DNA from: Mesolinea sp040772305
Lineage (GTDB): Bacteria > Chloroflexota > Anaerolineae > Anaerolineales > Anaerolineaceae
Reading direction: 5' to 3'
Length of the DNA stretch: 64,000 bases
NCBI GenBank assembly: GCA_040772305.1
Contig: JAXGYK010000002.1
Span: forward strand, 124,001 to 188,000
A program made the translations under genes and the position numbers. Under the pieces are notes generated by a model. The model was not told the DNA's origin. It made no database searches and saw only the letters and a program-made list of their open reading frames with translations. Position 1 is the first letter of the stretch, and each line of letters begins with the position of its first letter. Shown one piece after another: positions 33,251 to 41,910 of the stretch.

Positions 33251-34651
33251 TTACTCCCAGCTCCAGGTACTGCCTTCTTTGCTGTCTTTTACGGAGACGC
33301 CGAGCTCTTTGAGTCCGTCGCGGATACGGTCACTGAGTACCCAGTTTTTCTCAGCGCGTACCTGGCTGCGCAAGTCTAAGAGCAGTTCGATAAAAGGCGC
33401 GGCATCCGAGGCCTCACGCTGTGATGTATCCAGCTGCAGACCTAAGACGCTGGTGAGTTCATTAAAAACGGCCTGGGCTGGGTCGAGGTCTGCCTGAGAG
33501 GCGGAGTCATCGCGTGCCTGGTTGATGGCTTTGACCAGCTCGAAAATGGCGGCCAAGGCCCCAGCGGTATTAAAGTCCTCATCCATGGCTGCCTTGAAAT
33601 TCTCACGGGCTTTTTCGGCGGTTTCTTTCAGGCTGGCGCTTGCCTGAGAGCTGAGGCCGGCACTGCCGGACATCGCCGGATTTTTGGCGCTGAGAAGGCG
33701 TTTGAGCACCTGCTGGGCAGCGGACAAGGTATCCTCAGAGTAAACCAGGGGATTGCGGTAGGCGCTCTGGATAACCATCAGGCGCATGACATCTGCAGGA
33801 TGCTGGGCCAGGAATTCTTTGATAGTTACCATGTTGCCCAGGCTTTTGCTCATTTTTTCGTCTTTTAAAGTAAGCATGCCGTTGTGCATCCAGTAACGGG
33901 CAAAGGGCTTTCCGGTGATGGCTTCGGTTTGCGCGATTTCATTTTCGTGATGAGGAAAAATCAGGTCATTCCCGCCGCCATGGATATCAATTTGCTCGCC
34001 CAGATGATGAAAATTCATTGCCGAGCACTCGATATGCCATCCTGGTCGGCCTGGACCCCAGAGGCTTTCCCATGCGGGTTCACCCGGTTTGGCTGCCTTC
34101 CAGAGCGCAAAATCCATGGGGTGTTCCTTGCGGTCGTCAATCTGGATGCGGGCGCCTGCTTCCATTCCTTCCAGGCTGCGTCCGGAGAGCTTGCCATAGT
34201 CTGCATCACGGTCTACACGGAAGTACACATCGCCATCCACCGCGTAGGCGTGGTCGTCTTCGACCATTTTGGTAATCATGGTGAGAATGTAGTCCATTTC
34301 TTCCGTGGCGCGGGGATTTACGCTGGCTGGAAGCACATTAAGAGCTTCTAAGTTGGCGGCGTAGTCATCGATATACTGCTGCGCCAGAGCGAAGGGGTCT
34401 ACCCCCAGCTGGTTGGCCTTATTGATGATTTTGTCGTCCACATCGGTGTAATTCATCACATATTTGACCACGTAACCGCTGTATTCCAGGTAACGCCGGA
34501 CAATATCAAAGACTAGGGCGCTCATCGCGTGCCCGATGTGGGCATCGGCATAGACCGTGGGACCGCAGACATACATGCGCACTTTACCCGGTTCGAGGGT
34601 CTCAAAATCTTCCTTGCTGCGTGTAAGGGTGTTGTAGATTCTCAGAGTCAT
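33251..34651 (-). CDS. cysS: Cysteinyl-tRNA synthetase
   Basis: Class I synthetase of 466 residues from the ATG at 34651, preceded by AGGAG. A frame nine codons longer has no ribosome site. Motifs are YVCGPTVYADAHIGHAMSAL (Cys zinc ligand and HIGH, about 29-48), GWHIECSAM, DIHGGGNDLIFPHHENEIAQ and KMSKSLGN (KMSKS loop). The DALR-like anticodon end finishes at SKEGSTWSWE. It lies between a PIN-TRAM gene (10 bp upstream) and rlmB (2 bp downstream) in one operon. Confidence 0.97.
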   Translation of the reverse strand: MTLRIYNTLTRSKEDFETLEPGKVRMYVCGPTVYADAHIGHAMSALVFDIVRRYLEYSGYVVKYVMNYTDVDDKIINKANQLGVDPFALAQQYIDDYAANLEALNVLPASVNPRATEEMDYILTMITKMVEDDHAYAVDGDVYFRVDRDADYGKLSGRSLEGMEAGARIQIDDRKEHPMDFALWKAAKPGEPAWESLWGPGRPGWHIECSAMNFHHLGEQIDIHGGGNDLIFPHHENEIAQTEAITGKPFARYWMHNGMLTLKDEKMSKSLGNMVTIKEFLAQHPADVMRLMVIQSAYRNPLVYSEDTLSAAQQVLKRLLSAKNPAMSGSAGLSSQASASLKETAEKARENFKAAMDEDFNTAGALAAIFELVKAINQARDDSASQADLDPAQAVFNELTSVLGLQLDTSQREASDAAPFIELLLDLRSQVRAEKNWVLSDRIRDGLKELGVSVKDSKEGSTWSWE

Positions 34652-34661
34652 GAATAAGCTC

Positions 34662-35735
34662 CTATTCGGGACGGGCAAAGATCATCCGCCCGGCAGAAGT
34701 TTGCAGAATTTTTGTAACTATGACCGGGATATCTTTATCCAGGTAGCGCTGCCCATTTTCAATGACCACCATGGTGCCATCATCAAGGTAGCCTACGCCC
34801 TGGTTGAATTCTTTACCTTCCTGGATTACCCGGATAACAAAAGATTCCCCGGGAAGTATGATCACCTTTACCGCATTTGCCAGGTCATTCACATTGAGCA
34901 CTTCAACACCTTGCAGCTCAGCGATACGGTTGAGGTTGTAATCATTGGTCAGGATGGGGGCGGCCATTTGGCGGGCAAGCATAATCAGGCGCTCATCTAC
35001 CTCGTGCACACCTTCAATGTCCAGGTCTTCGATGGTAACCGGTACCAAAGAGTTTTGTTGCAGCTCCGTGAGTACTTCAATTCCCCGTCGTCCGCGTTGA
35101 CGGCGCAGACTGTTTGCAGAGTCGGATACGAACTGCAGTTCGTTAAGGACAAACTTGGGGATAATCAGCGCGCCTCCCAGGAAGCCGGTTTTGACGATAT
35201 CGGCAATTCGTCCGTCGATGATTGCGCTGGTGTCTACCAGAACCTTACGCAGAGAATCGGGAGGAGGCAGGTTTTTGGCTTTGGGGCCCATGCGCTGCGA
35301 TACTGAGCGAAAAAGGTTGGCAAAATCGGCATGACGGGTACTAAAGAGCATAACGCCCAAGTAGCCCATTAAGACCACACAGACAATAGGCAAAATGCTG
35401 CCGAAAGGCTGTGGCAGCAAAGAAAGCGGATAGGAAAGCAAACCGCCTACAATCAGTCCGATGACAAGGCCGACCAAACCGCTAATTAATACCTGCGGGG
35501 AAGCCTTGCTAAACAAACGCTTCAGTGCATTAAAGGGTTTGATAGTAAGCCAGGGTGTCAAAAGAAAACCGATTAGAGCTAAGACAAGTGCTGTAATTGC
35601 AATTACGACACCTCTCGTAAGAGGAAAGGGGTCTGCAAGACTTAGTAAGAGCTTGTAAACAGGGGTCCCGCTAAAAATACCAATGATTCCAAAAATTATT
35701 AAACCGACTAAACGGGCAATAAGTACGGCAGACAT
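34662..35735 (-). CDS. PIN and TRAM domain membrane protein (YacL-like)
   Basis: I start at the ATG at 35735, with AAAGGAG seven bases upstream. The 357-residue protein has four membrane helices (about 4-130) and a PIN ribonuclease domain with acidic residues in VLVDTSAIIDGRI, PKFVLNELQ, RGRRGIEVL and LTNDYNLN. A C-terminal TRAM RNA-binding domain (about 290-350, GYLDDGTMVVIENG) follows. YacL-type proteins are membrane-tethered putative RNases of unknown substrate, often next to cysS and isoprenoid genes. It leads the cysS-rlmB operon. Confidence 0.9.
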   Translation of the reverse strand: MSAVLIARLVGLIIFGIIGIFSGTPVYKLLLSLADPFPLTRGVVIAITALVLALIGFLLTPWLTIKPFNALKRLFSKASPQVLISGLVGLVIGLIVGGLLSYPLSLLPQPFGSILPIVCVVLMGYLGVMLFSTRHADFANLFRSVSQRMGPKAKNLPPPDSLRKVLVDTSAIIDGRIADIVKTGFLGGALIIPKFVLNELQFVSDSANSLRRQRGRRGIEVLTELQQNSLVPVTIEDLDIEGVHEVDERLIMLARQMAAPILTNDYNLNRIAELQGVEVLNVNDLANAVKVIILPGESFVIRVIQEGKEFNQGVGYLDDGTMVVIENGQRYLDKDIPVIVTKILQTSAGRMIFARPE

Positions 35736-35853
35736 ATAACTCCTTTTAACGTGCAATGAATGAATAAATCCCGAATAATTGTTTACTTAATCATAGCACG
35801 CGCGTTAAGTATTATCAACGCTAAAGGTGAAAAATTGACGAAATTCTTAGACT

Positions 35854-36168
35854 TTAAGAGTTGGGAAGCGAACCGCTTTTACCGATTTTTTTACTGAGCG
35901 ATCTTGATGCAGAAGCCTTTTGGTTCACTTTGCGGGTTGGCTTTGCGGGCTGCATTCCGGACTTAGGTGAAAGGATAGCATTTAAATTAGCCATAGCCTT
36001 GGGATCGTACATATATGCATGGCAAACATCGCAGACCCAAGCTGGGAACTGGGGCACACTCAAGAGCTCGCCAGCTACCATGGTGGCAAGCGTGAGGTTC
36101 TTTTTCTTGATTCTTCCCACGTAGCAACGCGGACAGGTTTCAGGGTCGGCTGGGAGGTTATATTTCAT
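35854..36168 (-). CDS. YgiT-type zinc finger protein
   Basis: The 104-residue protein has two CxxC pairs, CPRC (about residues 12-15) and CDVC (about 46-49), with PAW between, as in the zinc domain of MqsA/YgiT antitoxins. A basic Lys/Ser-rich tail follows where MqsA would have a DNA-binding helix-turn-helix. No toxin gene is adjacent, so an antitoxin role is doubtful. TATAAT lies eight bases before the ATG, again suggesting a short or absent leader. Confidence 0.7.
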   Translation of the reverse strand: MKYNLPADPETCPRCYVGRIKKKNLTLATMVAGELLSVPQFPAWVCDVCHAYMYDPKAMANLNAILSPKSGMQPAKPTRKVNQKASASRSLSKKIGKSGSLPNS

Positions 36169-36252
36169 AGAACATCATTATAAGCGCAATTGGTATTATC
36201 TGAAACCTTGCAGGGTTTGACAGCTTAGAGCTTTATTAGAAACTGAAAAATA

Positions 36253-36828
36253 TCAGGGCGATAATAAGTCAGGATGGTCTAAGATGCCAATGCGGTTAAA
36301 AGGAAAATAAATAAAAACCGCTTTACCAACCACCCAAGTTTGATCAACAAAGCCCCAGTCCTGGGAATCGGATGAATTGTTCCGGTTATCACCCAAGACA
36401 AAGAACTTACCTTCTGGCACCGACCATATGCCGGACCAGTTTGCCTTCTCAAAGATATACGGTTCCGAGAGCATTACGCCATTGATATATGTTTCCTGGC
36501 TGCGCACGACAACTTCGTCACCAGGAACGCCGATGACTCGCTTAATATAATCCTGGTTATCCTGCCCCTGATTATGAAACACTATAATGTCTCCCCTTTT
36601 AGGCAAGGTGTTCCGGTAGGCCCATTTATTCACCAGAACCATATACCCTTCCTCCAGGGTTGGGCGCATGCTGATGTTGTAAACCTTTACCCGAACAGTA
36701 AGCGTTTGAATGATTACAAAAACGAGTAAAGCGAGCAGGATTGTCTCGATCATATCCCGCCAGGGACTGGGTTCCTTTTGGATTTCTGCAGCTTGGGTGA
36801 GGTTGCTATCTTGTTGGTCTTGTGTCAA
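36253..36828 (-). CDS. lepB: Signal peptidase I
   Basis: The 191-residue protease removes signal peptides of exported proteins. It has one N-terminal membrane helix (about 25-46). The catalytic Ser is in SMRPTLEEGYMVLVNK (about residue 54) and the catalytic Lys in YIKRVIGVPGDEV (about 95). Box E appears as GDNRNNSSDSQDWGFV (about 147-162). It uses a TTG start at 36828 with AAGGAA upstream. A TATAAT lies about 40 bases further up. It serves the many secreted proteins in this region. Confidence 0.95.
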   Translation of the reverse strand: MTQDQQDSNLTQAAEIQKEPSPWRDMIETILLALLVFVIIQTLTVRVKVYNISMRPTLEEGYMVLVNKWAYRNTLPKRGDIIVFHNQGQDNQDYIKRVIGVPGDEVVVRSQETYINGVMLSEPYIFEKANWSGIWSVPEGKFFVLGDNRNNSSDSQDWGFVDQTWVVGKAVFIYFPFNRIGILDHPDLLSP

Positions 36829-36876
36829 TGTATATTCCTTAGCAGTGGTGAGGCCAGTGGTAGATTATACGCGTTC

Positions 36877-38256
36877 TTAACGATCTTTGTGCTCCCGTTC
36901 TTTAAGCACGATTCGGATTGGCGTTCCGAGGAACGGATATTCCAGGCGGATTTGATTTTCAAGGAAGCGTAAGTAAGAGAAATGTCCTAATTTCGGATTG
37001 TTAACGTAAAGCAGGAAGGTAGGGGGATCGCTCCGAACCTGCGTGCCGTAGTAGATGCGCAGCGGCTTACCCGTTCCAGAAGACATCTGATGTCGGTCTT
37101 GGGCGTTTTGCAGGATGCGGTTAAGCTGGGAAGTGCTCAGCTTCATTTGTCTTTCTTGGTTAACCTCAAGGACCAAAGGCAGAACTTTGTCAACCCTTTG
37201 GCCGGTAGTGGCTGAGATGTACAAAACCGGGACGTAAGGAAGGAAATTTAACTGCTGACGGATTCTTTCTGTGTATTCTGCTACGGTACTGTCGTCTTTT
37301 TCGATAAGGTCCCATTTGTTGACGACGAGGATTACGGATTTCATTGCCTGGCTGATGAACCCGGCGATATGCGTATCCTGTGCCGTTATGCCGCTTTCGG
37401 CATCGATTACCAGCAAGGCTACATCGCAACGTTCGATAGCTTGCATCGCGCGCAGAACCGAATATTTTTCTACCCCAGGGATAATAGAGCCGCGTTTGCG
37501 TATGCCCGCTGTATCAATGAGGGTATAGGTGACCCCTTCGCGTTCGATAACTGTGTCGATCGCATCGCGGGTGGTGCCGGGAATATCGGAAACAATAGCC
37601 CTCTGTTCCCCCACAAGCTTGTTGAGCAAAGAGGATTTTCCTGCATTAGGTTTGCCGACAATCGCAACTTTGACAGAAGTATCTTCTTCCTCAAGGTCAA
37701 TGGCATGGGGAAAGTGGGCTATGATGGCATCGAGCAGGTCGCCTGTGCCCGTCCCGTGAATTGCCGAAATTGCATAAGGCTCTCCAAGACCAAGCTGAAA
37801 GAAATCCATTGCGTTGAGCCTTAAGGCCTCACTGTCTGCTTTATTGACCGCCAAAACGATAGGCGGCCAGGGCTCTCCATCACGCATGCTTTGACGGCGG
37901 CGCAGCCTTTGGGCAACTTCGCGGTCGGCCTCAGTAAGGCCTTGCTGGGCATCTGCAACCAAAACAATTACATCGGCTTCTTCCATCGCCAGTTCTGCCT
38001 GGACACGGATATCATCAACAAAATTGGCCGATCCGATTGAAAGCGGTTGCTGCGAACCTTTTTTTACAGGGTCTAAACCGCCGGTGTCTACAACAAAGAA
38101 ATCATAGCCTCCCCAATCAGCCTCCGCAACCAGGCGATCCCTGGTTGTGCCCGGAATGTCATCGATGATAGCCAGCCGCTGTCCCGCCAGACGGTTGAAT
38201 ATCGTTGACTTTCCGACGTTAGGTCTTCCGACCAGGACGACTACAGGTTTCTTCAT
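36877..38256 (-). CDS. der: Ribosome biogenesis GTPase Der (EngA)
   Basis: The 459-residue protein has two tandem GTPase domains. The first has GRPNVGKST (about 10-18), DTGG and NKAD, and the second has GKPNAGKSS (about 197), DTAG and NKWD. A C-terminal KH-like domain (about 365-450) follows. Der helps assemble the 50S subunit. An insertion after the first DTGG (VKKGSQQPLSIGSANF) is somewhat longer than in E. coli. It follows the CdaR-like gene by 14 bp on the same strand, so probably shares its transcript. Confidence 0.97.
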   Translation of the reverse strand: MKKPVVVLVGRPNVGKSTIFNRLAGQRLAIIDDIPGTTRDRLVAEADWGGYDFFVVDTGGLDPVKKGSQQPLSIGSANFVDDIRVQAELAMEEADVIVLVADAQQGLTEADREVAQRLRRRQSMRDGEPWPPIVLAVNKADSEALRLNAMDFFQLGLGEPYAISAIHGTGTGDLLDAIIAHFPHAIDLEEEDTSVKVAIVGKPNAGKSSLLNKLVGEQRAIVSDIPGTTRDAIDTVIEREGVTYTLIDTAGIRKRGSIIPGVEKYSVLRAMQAIERCDVALLVIDAESGITAQDTHIAGFISQAMKSVILVVNKWDLIEKDDSTVAEYTERIRQQLNFLPYVPVLYISATTGQRVDKVLPLVLEVNQERQMKLSTSQLNRILQNAQDRHQMSSGTGKPLRIYYGTQVRSDPPTFLLYVNNPKLGHFSYLRFLENQIRLEYPFLGTPIRIVLKEREHKDR

Positions 38257-38270
38257 AATAATTGCATGCC

Positions 38271-39497
38271 TTAACGTGTGATGGTTACTTCAATGGTTGT
38301 GGGCGGTACCGGCCCGAGCCGGAGCACATCTGCCGGGTCCAGGGTTACTGTTGGGACAATTTGATAAACGCCTTCGGTTTTATCTGCCAGATCCAGGGTC
38401 ACTTTAACATTCCCGGCATTGATGCGGTCCAGGATATTGATGGGGCCCAAAACTACCAGATCAATGCTGTTGGGTACCAAGGCAACCTTTAAGCCGCGCG
38501 GAGCGTTAATAACCTCTACGGGAACGGCATAAATACGGCGGATGTTCTCGACGGCCTGAATTTCAATAGAAACCTCGACCACCTGGTCGCTCACAGGATT
38601 TACTCCATCTGGAAGGTCAAGTTCGACCTCCAGCTGGAAACTTTTTGTTGTACCCGTGAGGTCAATAGGCATTGTTTCCACAAAATCGGGCATAGTCCGG
38701 GCGATATCTGGGTCTGCACTGTAAACAGTGACATTGGGTGGATCGACAACCAGCCCGCTGATCAGGTACCCGCTGGTGGTTTGCCCCGAGGTTACTACCT
38801 TTACGAAAACATTTTTGTAGCCACCCAATTGGCGGACAGGCACTTCAATTTGAACTTGAGTGGGGTTAAGGCTTATCCCACGCACAACTGCACCGCGTGC
38901 ATCCAGCGGTTTTAGTTCTACCAAACGCGAAACAGTACTGTTTACATCGCTAAGGTCCACTTCTGCGATTACCTGGCTTACCTGGTCTACTAAAGGTTTT
39001 GGCCCGCTGACTTCCACTTTTTCTGTTTCTAAGTAGGCGTCTCCAGCAGAATAGGACACCGGGAGGTTTCCGGTTTGGCGATAGGTAATATCAAAATTAC
39101 GGCTGAGCATAAGCTCCAACTCATATTCCAGCGCAGCGGGGGTTACCTTTGTTATTTTGGTTGGTCCGACCGAAACAGTTATCTGGGGCTCAATGCTATG
39201 CGATCCGGGGCCATATCCCGATAAGTTCACTGTAGCGCGGATGAGGCTGGGGTCAGCAGCGAGCTGGGACTGAATAGAGGCAGGGGCTTTGATTGTGACC
39301 CGCACAGACTCAGGAATAGTACCTACAAGCACCAAACCGGGATCCTGTCCCTGAATGCGAACCGGGATAGAATGAGGAAATGCTTTTTCCAGGTTTGGAT
39401 CAGTCGAGTTTACGGCCGAAACCCAGACGGCTACTCCCAAAAGAACCGCTGTCGCAATAATTGGAATTATTCGAAAGAAACCACGCAGAAACTTCAT
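38271..39497 (-). CDS. YbbR-domain protein, CdaR-like regulator of CdaA
   Basis: The 408-residue protein has one N-terminal membrane helix (about 7-29) and then four YbbR beta domains of about 85 residues each outside the membrane. Typical strands are VRVTIKAPASIQSQL and VEVSGPKPLVDQVSQVIAEVDLS. It overlaps the cdaA stop by four bases. In Firmicutes this arrangement encodes CdaR, which modulates CdaA activity. The same role is inferred here. Confidence 0.88.
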   Translation of the reverse strand: MKFLRGFFRIIPIIATAVLLGVAVWVSAVNSTDPNLEKAFPHSIPVRIQGQDPGLVLVGTIPESVRVTIKAPASIQSQLAADPSLIRATVNLSGYGPGSHSIEPQITVSVGPTKITKVTPAALEYELELMLSRNFDITYRQTGNLPVSYSAGDAYLETEKVEVSGPKPLVDQVSQVIAEVDLSDVNSTVSRLVELKPLDARGAVVRGISLNPTQVQIEVPVRQLGGYKNVFVKVVTSGQTTSGYLISGLVVDPPNVTVYSADPDIARTMPDFVETMPIDLTGTTKSFQLEVELDLPDGVNPVSDQVVEVSIEIQAVENIRRIYAVPVEVINAPRGLKVALVPNSIDLVVLGPINILDRINAGNVKVTLDLADKTEGVYQIVPTVTLDPADVLRLGPVPPTTIEVTITR

Positions 39498-40417
39498 TCC
39501 TCTGCCTCCTCCAACTCGTCGGGCTGTTTGCCAGTGAAGAGGCCTTTAAGCCAAGAAAAGATGTTTTTGCGTTGGGAGCGGCCTGGATGGCTAGTCATCA
39601 TAAAGGCCCTCATGGTGTTGAGCAGGCGGTCGGAATCAAGATGGCGTATTAAGCGACCCTGGTGGGCGATTGAAATTGCGCCGGTTTCTTCGGAAACAAC
39701 CAGAGCAATAGCATCGCTTACCTCTGAGATGCCGAGTGCTGCACGGTGTCGTAAGCCAAAGGAGCGCTCCGGAAGTGCGTTTAGCACACCGCTTGCCGAA
39801 AGCGGCATTACACAGGAGGCTGCTTTGATGCGATTGCCTTCAATCATGACAGCTCCATCATGGAGGGGCGTGTTTGGGTAAAAGATTTGCAGCAGCAGCT
39901 TTGGGCTGAGTTCAGCATCCAAAAGAACCCCATTTTTGTAATAGCTATCGAGGTAATTACGGCGTTTAATGATGATTAACGCCCCGTGACGGCGCTCGGA
40001 AAGCTGTAATGCAGCTTTGGAGATCATTTGCAGAGCTTGCTCGGTTTGAGCACCCAAACGGGCAGAATCGCGCCTGTTAAAGAGATCAAAATCGGAAAAG
40101 CGTCCAACTCGTTCCAGAGCTCGGCGGATTTCGGGCGCAAAAATGACCGGGATGGCAAAAATAAGCGCTGGTGTGAGTGTGTTTACCAGCCAGGAAAAGG
40201 CCGGTAAATTAACCAGAGAAGTCAGGATGGAAATGAGGACTACAACCAGGAATATCCCGCGCAGCAGGGTAACTGCTTCGGTATCGCGCAGGATATAGAG
40301 CAGCAAGGCAAAAACAAACGAAACGAGCAATATATCGAATACGCTGGTCCAGTTGAACCGCTGGAATAAAAAAAGGACGTTATCGAGTAGTTCTTGCATA
40401 GTAGAAACAAAACCCAA
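39494..40417 (-). CDS. cdaA: Diadenylate cyclase CdaA
   Basis: CdaA condenses two ATP into cyclic di-AMP. The 307-residue protein has three N-terminal membrane helices (about 18-95) and a DAC domain with the DGA motif in TPLHDGAVMIEG (about 202) and the RHR motif in GLRHRAALGISE (about 235). The C-terminal tail is short and basic-acidic. It is followed by the CdaR-like gene and der. Two PII-like c-di-AMP receptors lie at 56.4-57.0 kb. A TATAAT on the minus strand at 40454-40459 probably starts this operon. Confidence 0.95.
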   Translation of the reverse strand: MGFVSTMQELLDNVLFLFQRFNWTSVFDILLVSFVFALLLYILRDTEAVTLLRGIFLVVVLISILTSLVNLPAFSWLVNTLTPALIFAIPVIFAPEIRRALERVGRFSDFDLFNRRDSARLGAQTEQALQMISKAALQLSERRHGALIIIKRRNYLDSYYKNGVLLDAELSPKLLLQIFYPNTPLHDGAVMIEGNRIKAASCVMPLSASGVLNALPERSFGLRHRAALGISEVSDAIALVVSEETGAISIAHQGRLIRHLDSDRLLNTMRAFMMTSHPGRSQRKNIFSWLKGLFTGKQPDELEEAEE

Positions 40418-40799
40418 GAAATAAGTATACCCGTTAATCTTTTCGGCTCTGGAAATTATAGCGGGTTCAGTTTAATGTGCCGTCAATGATGCAAATAAGT
40501 CTTTTAGAAACGATGATTTTCTGGACAATATGGGGGCATTGTAGCAACGCTAGCTATTCAAAAATACGATCTTTGCGTTGGTTGTACGCATCAGACTTAT
40601 TATGATCAAATTGCTCATAGGGAAACAATAGTATGAGTAACGTGTTATAGGGAAGCCTTAGTCAAAAAGAAAGTATTCGTAGGCATTTTGTTAAATGATC
40701 TGCGTAAGAGAAAAGCAGACACTATTTTGTGCGAAGCTTCTGGTTAATTGCCGGATACCTGTTAGATAAGTCAAGGCGTTTGACTGAGGCCAATAAAGT
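40418..40799. other. Gene-free stretch, nothing recognised apart from the cdaA promoter
   Basis: AT-rich with no frame that has a ribosome site. It separates two minus-strand genes and carries the cdaA -10 box (TATAAT, minus, 40454-40459). Confidence 0.4.
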
Positions 40800-41864
40800 T
40801 TAGAGACCAGACAGGTATACTTCGCCGGGCATTTTGCCATAACGACGAAGAAAATTGTTATAAGCGGCCGGATGAACGCAATCAGGTGCGGGGTCACCTA
40901 ATCGAAAGCCAAGTTTCCTGGCTACTGCGGCAGGCAAAATTGTCGCTGGTACCAGCAGTGCTTGCCCAGACTTTTTAGCCTCAATTTGCGTGATAGCTTT
41001 TAATATGGGAGGTAAAAGCTCTCGTGGAGGTGGACCGGGCGCAAAGTAGCGCAAAATCGAGAGCGAATGTTTGGAGGACCATACAGCAATACCTTTGAGC
41101 TGACCGGCCTCAAAGAGCCCCAGCGCAGAGGCGCTGCCCAGCAAGCGGTAAGGGGCATCAGGATTTGGTGGCTGGTCTTGATTTATAAACAAGCTCAAGG
41201 CTGCAAAATCTGGTTCTGAAAGCGGGCGAAGTTCTTGCTCGGAACCGACAGACATCGAAAAGCCAGGCAGATGGGGCAGGCCTTTTAAGCCATCCTGCAC
41301 CTGGGCGTAGGTGTTTTGGAAGTTTGCCGATGTATCGATAATGCGGTTTGCCTGTGCTTCGATTTGTTCTTGAGGTAGCTGTGCATGAATACGCTCCCAG
41401 GCGTCTGCTTCACTAAGACCTCGGGTGTTTGTGAGGCGAGCTGCCCGCAGTTCTGCGGGTGCCGAAGCAGCCCAAATTTGATCCAAGGGCAGGTGCATGT
41501 GTTCATTGAGCAGGCGAATTGCTTCCAGAACGACCAAGGGGGATTGGCTGCGGGAAGTAATCGCAGCAATAACATCGGGAATATGGGGATAGATTAAGCC
41601 CTCAAGCGCCTGCATGGCTTGCGGATTCTTGAAGACAATCCGACCTAATTTGCTGCGGTTAATTTGCCCGTCGGCTGATAAAAGTTCGTGCCCAAAACGC
41701 TCCAGAATTGGCTGATAAGCCGGCTGACCAGGCAGGTAAATCTCCTGCGCAAGGAGGTCTGCATCGATTGTGAGTGCACCTGCGTTATCCAGAAACTGGC
41801 GTACAACACTCTTTCCCGAGGCAATGGTGCCGGTGAGACCGAGTATATAAGGGGCTTGAGGCAT
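40800..41864 (-). CDS. coaE: Dephospho-CoA kinase with extra C-terminal domain
   Basis: The N-terminal ~200 residues are CoaE, the last step of CoA synthesis. They include the P-loop GLTGTIASGKS (about 8-18), DADLLAQEIY, and the Rossmann/LID region ending RIIDTSANF. Another ~150 residues follow that are not part of CoaE. They contain LLGSASALGLFEAGQLKGIAVW and AVARKLGFRLGD, which look like a GNAT-type fold. I start at the ATG at 41864, six bases after TATACT, so translation may be leaderless. The divergent tilS gene shares the short promoter region. Confidence 0.85.
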   Translation of the reverse strand: MPQAPYILGLTGTIASGKSVVRQFLDNAGALTIDADLLAQEIYLPGQPAYQPILERFGHELLSADGQINRSKLGRIVFKNPQAMQALEGLIYPHIPDVIAAITSRSQSPLVVLEAIRLLNEHMHLPLDQIWAASAPAELRAARLTNTRGLSEADAWERIHAQLPQEQIEAQANRIIDTSANFQNTYAQVQDGLKGLPHLPGFSMSVGSEQELRPLSEPDFAALSLFINQDQPPNPDAPYRLLGSASALGLFEAGQLKGIAVWSSKHSLSILRYFAPGPPPRELLPPILKAITQIEAKKSGQALLVPATILPAAVARKLGFRLGDPAPDCVHPAAYNNFLRRYGKMPGEVYLSGL

Positions 41865-41870
41865 AAGATA

Positions 41871-41904
41871 AGTATACATCCGGCGGCATGAGACCTCGTA
41901 TAAT
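41871..41904. promoter_or_regulatory. Divergent leaderless promoters of coaE and tilS
   Basis: TATACT (minus, 41871-41876) ends six bases before the coaE ATG at 41864. TATAAT (plus, 41899-41904) ends six bases before the tilS ATG at 41911. The two starts are only about 46 bp apart. Confidence 0.55.
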
Positions 41905-41910
41905 GTGAAT

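Noticed and set aside
35854..36168. Toxin-antitoxin module at the YgiT-like gene
   Set aside because: No MqsR-like or other small toxin gene lies on either side.
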